A stretch of 64,000 nt of DNA from Isoetes taiwanensis (Eukaryota; Streptophyta; Lycopodiopsida; Isoetales; Isoetaceae): NCBI GenBank assembly GCA_021234155.1, contig JAJEKV010000051.1, positions 6,608,761-6,672,760 of the forward strand. Reading direction: 5' to 3'. The notes beneath the pieces were generated by a model, which did no database searches, was not told the DNA's origin, and saw nothing but the letters and a program-made list of their open reading frames with translations. Positions within the stretch are counted from its first letter, which is position 1, and the number at the start of each line of letters is the position of its first letter. This document shows, piece by piece, positions 63,016 to 64,000 of this stretch. The position numbers were made by a program, and so were the translations under genes.

Positions 63016-64000
63016 GACGCAAGAAGTATCAATCTAACAACGATCTCGTATTCAAATGTGGCAGGTGCAGAGGCAGGCATTTGACAGCATGCGACTTATT
63101 TGTTATGTCATATGACATTGTTCTCCACGCCGCCTCTGTCGCTGATAGATAACGTGCCCTCAAGTAATCCTGTATCTCATTCCTAGGAGGTCGCCTAGCA
63201 GTTTATTCAGATGATATATGTCCTGGTGGTTGACGTGTGCTATTTTCATTTTGATCATCATTCCTGGACGAGGATTCTACAGCCGCTTCATGTTGACTGT
63301 TTAAAGCTGATGGTATGGAAGTCGAGTGCCTTTCTTGGGCTACCCGAAAGTTGGCGTTATCAAACCCCTTGTATATGTAACCATAAAGATACGAGAATAC
63401 ATGGACTGTTGATGCAATATCCACCATAATGTGACAATCCAACTCATGTAGAAGAAAGGCATTGTAGGGAACCACCCATGCATCATCTATGCTCCTCCTC
63501 TTGTATTGCACATAACCCTTCGAATCAAGATGTGTTGTGGGGTTAATGTCTTTTGGATATTTGTAACAACATGGATTGCCATTTGGGGAGCACCTTTCTG
63601 GGTGTCTATGTATCATGAATTTTTGGACCTGTGCTCGAAGGACTGGATCTGTAGGCAATTCAGCAGAGATGATGTCATCGATACATTCGATTGGTATGTC
63701 GGGTTCAGTACGCAAGACGAGGTGGGCATGAGGCAATCCACGTTTTTTAAACTCTATGACGGTTATCACATACGATATGCACTGGAAGAAATTATGAAGG
63801 AGCTCCTTCAACCGTTGTAACCTTCCATGAAAGCATCGAACAACAATCATAGGGACATCCGATGCATTTTGTCCAGGTCTGACTCTAGCTCGTATTTCAG
63901 GCCAGTCCACATTTGTAGTCATAGTGATGAATAACGTTGGACGACCTTTTGATCTAGACAGTGCCAATGCATCTGCGACTTGCACAGAGCACCACCTTTG
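63016..64000 (-). mobile_element. Helitron Rep (HUH nuclease / helitron-helicase-like N) region, partial
   Basis: Complement(63203..63985) encodes 260 residues that run off the right edge upstream. It reads ALSRSKGRPTLFITMTTNVD and WPEI, then EFKKRGLPHAHLVL with the HUH-type His-Ala-His at residues 86-88, then MIHRHPERCSPNGNPCCYKY with its cysteine/histidine cluster, and YLYGYIYKGFD (residues 199-209), holding the Tyr residues used for strand cleavage in Rep proteins. These are the diagnostic parts of an autonomous Helitron RepHel protein. With the helicase at 60354-62395 it forms one element of at least 3.6 kb, interrupted by the hAT-like MITE. Confidence 0.9.

Overview
The window is nuclear DNA of a land plant. 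It holds a JMJ22-type F-box/JmjC gene, part of an HD-Zip class II homeobox gene, and fragments of a plant GH31 alpha-glucosidase and a plant lipin (PAH). Around them lie Ty1/copia and chromodomain Ty3/gypsy elements, a LINE with a DUF4283-like ORF1, RTE-like LINE pieces and a Helitron. The recognisable host introns are short (69-100 bp). I cannot name the species. A seed-free vascular plant is only a guess.

The most important result concerns the assembly. Bases 16226-32808 and 32822-49404 are the same ~16.6 kb sequence, in the same orientation, meeting at a 13-N gap (32809-32821). The sequence before 16226 and after 49404 is unique. This is what two overlapping contig ends look like when an optical-map scaffolder joins them with a 13-N spacer instead of merging them. 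The two JMJ22 genes, two lipin fragments and two copies of the nested transposon stack are therefore most likely one locus written twice. Many differences between the copies turn CAG/CTG in one copy into CGG/CCG/CG in the other, which points to base-calling error at methylated CHG sites rather than evolution.

Layout. 1-363: edge of an HD-Zip II gene (minus strand). 1.08-2.42 kb and 4.08-6.41 kb: two arrays of a 19-bp minisatellite, separated by an inverted repeat with ~300-bp arms (2.42-3.05 kb) and ~1 kb of unrecognised DNA. 6.48-7.21 kb: A-rich tandem repeat. 7.2-16.2 kb: mostly intergenic, with a GH31 gene fragment, a LINE endonuclease remnant and small inverted repeats. 16.2-32.8 kb (repeated at 32.8-49.4 kb): JMJ22, a 469-bp tandem duplication, a lipin fragment, a hairpin cluster, an old copia fossil with a gypsy chromovirus inserted in it, a LINE ORF1, and the start of a gag-only LTR element. 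48.1-51.0 kb: that gag-only element complete with both LTRs. 51.7-57.3 kb: a young copia element with a perfect 5-bp target duplication, inserted into an RTE-like LINE. 59.2-59.6 kb: three SINE-like tandem units. 59.7-64.0 kb: a Helitron (minus strand) with a duplicated tail and a hAT-like MITE inside its coding region, running off the right edge.

Only JMJ22 looks like a complete working host gene, and HD-Zip II is probably working but is cut by the window edge. I found no convincing new multi-gene system. The best leads are the assembly artefact, the long hairpin, the tRNA-like segment inside the gypsy LTRs and the gag-only LTR element.
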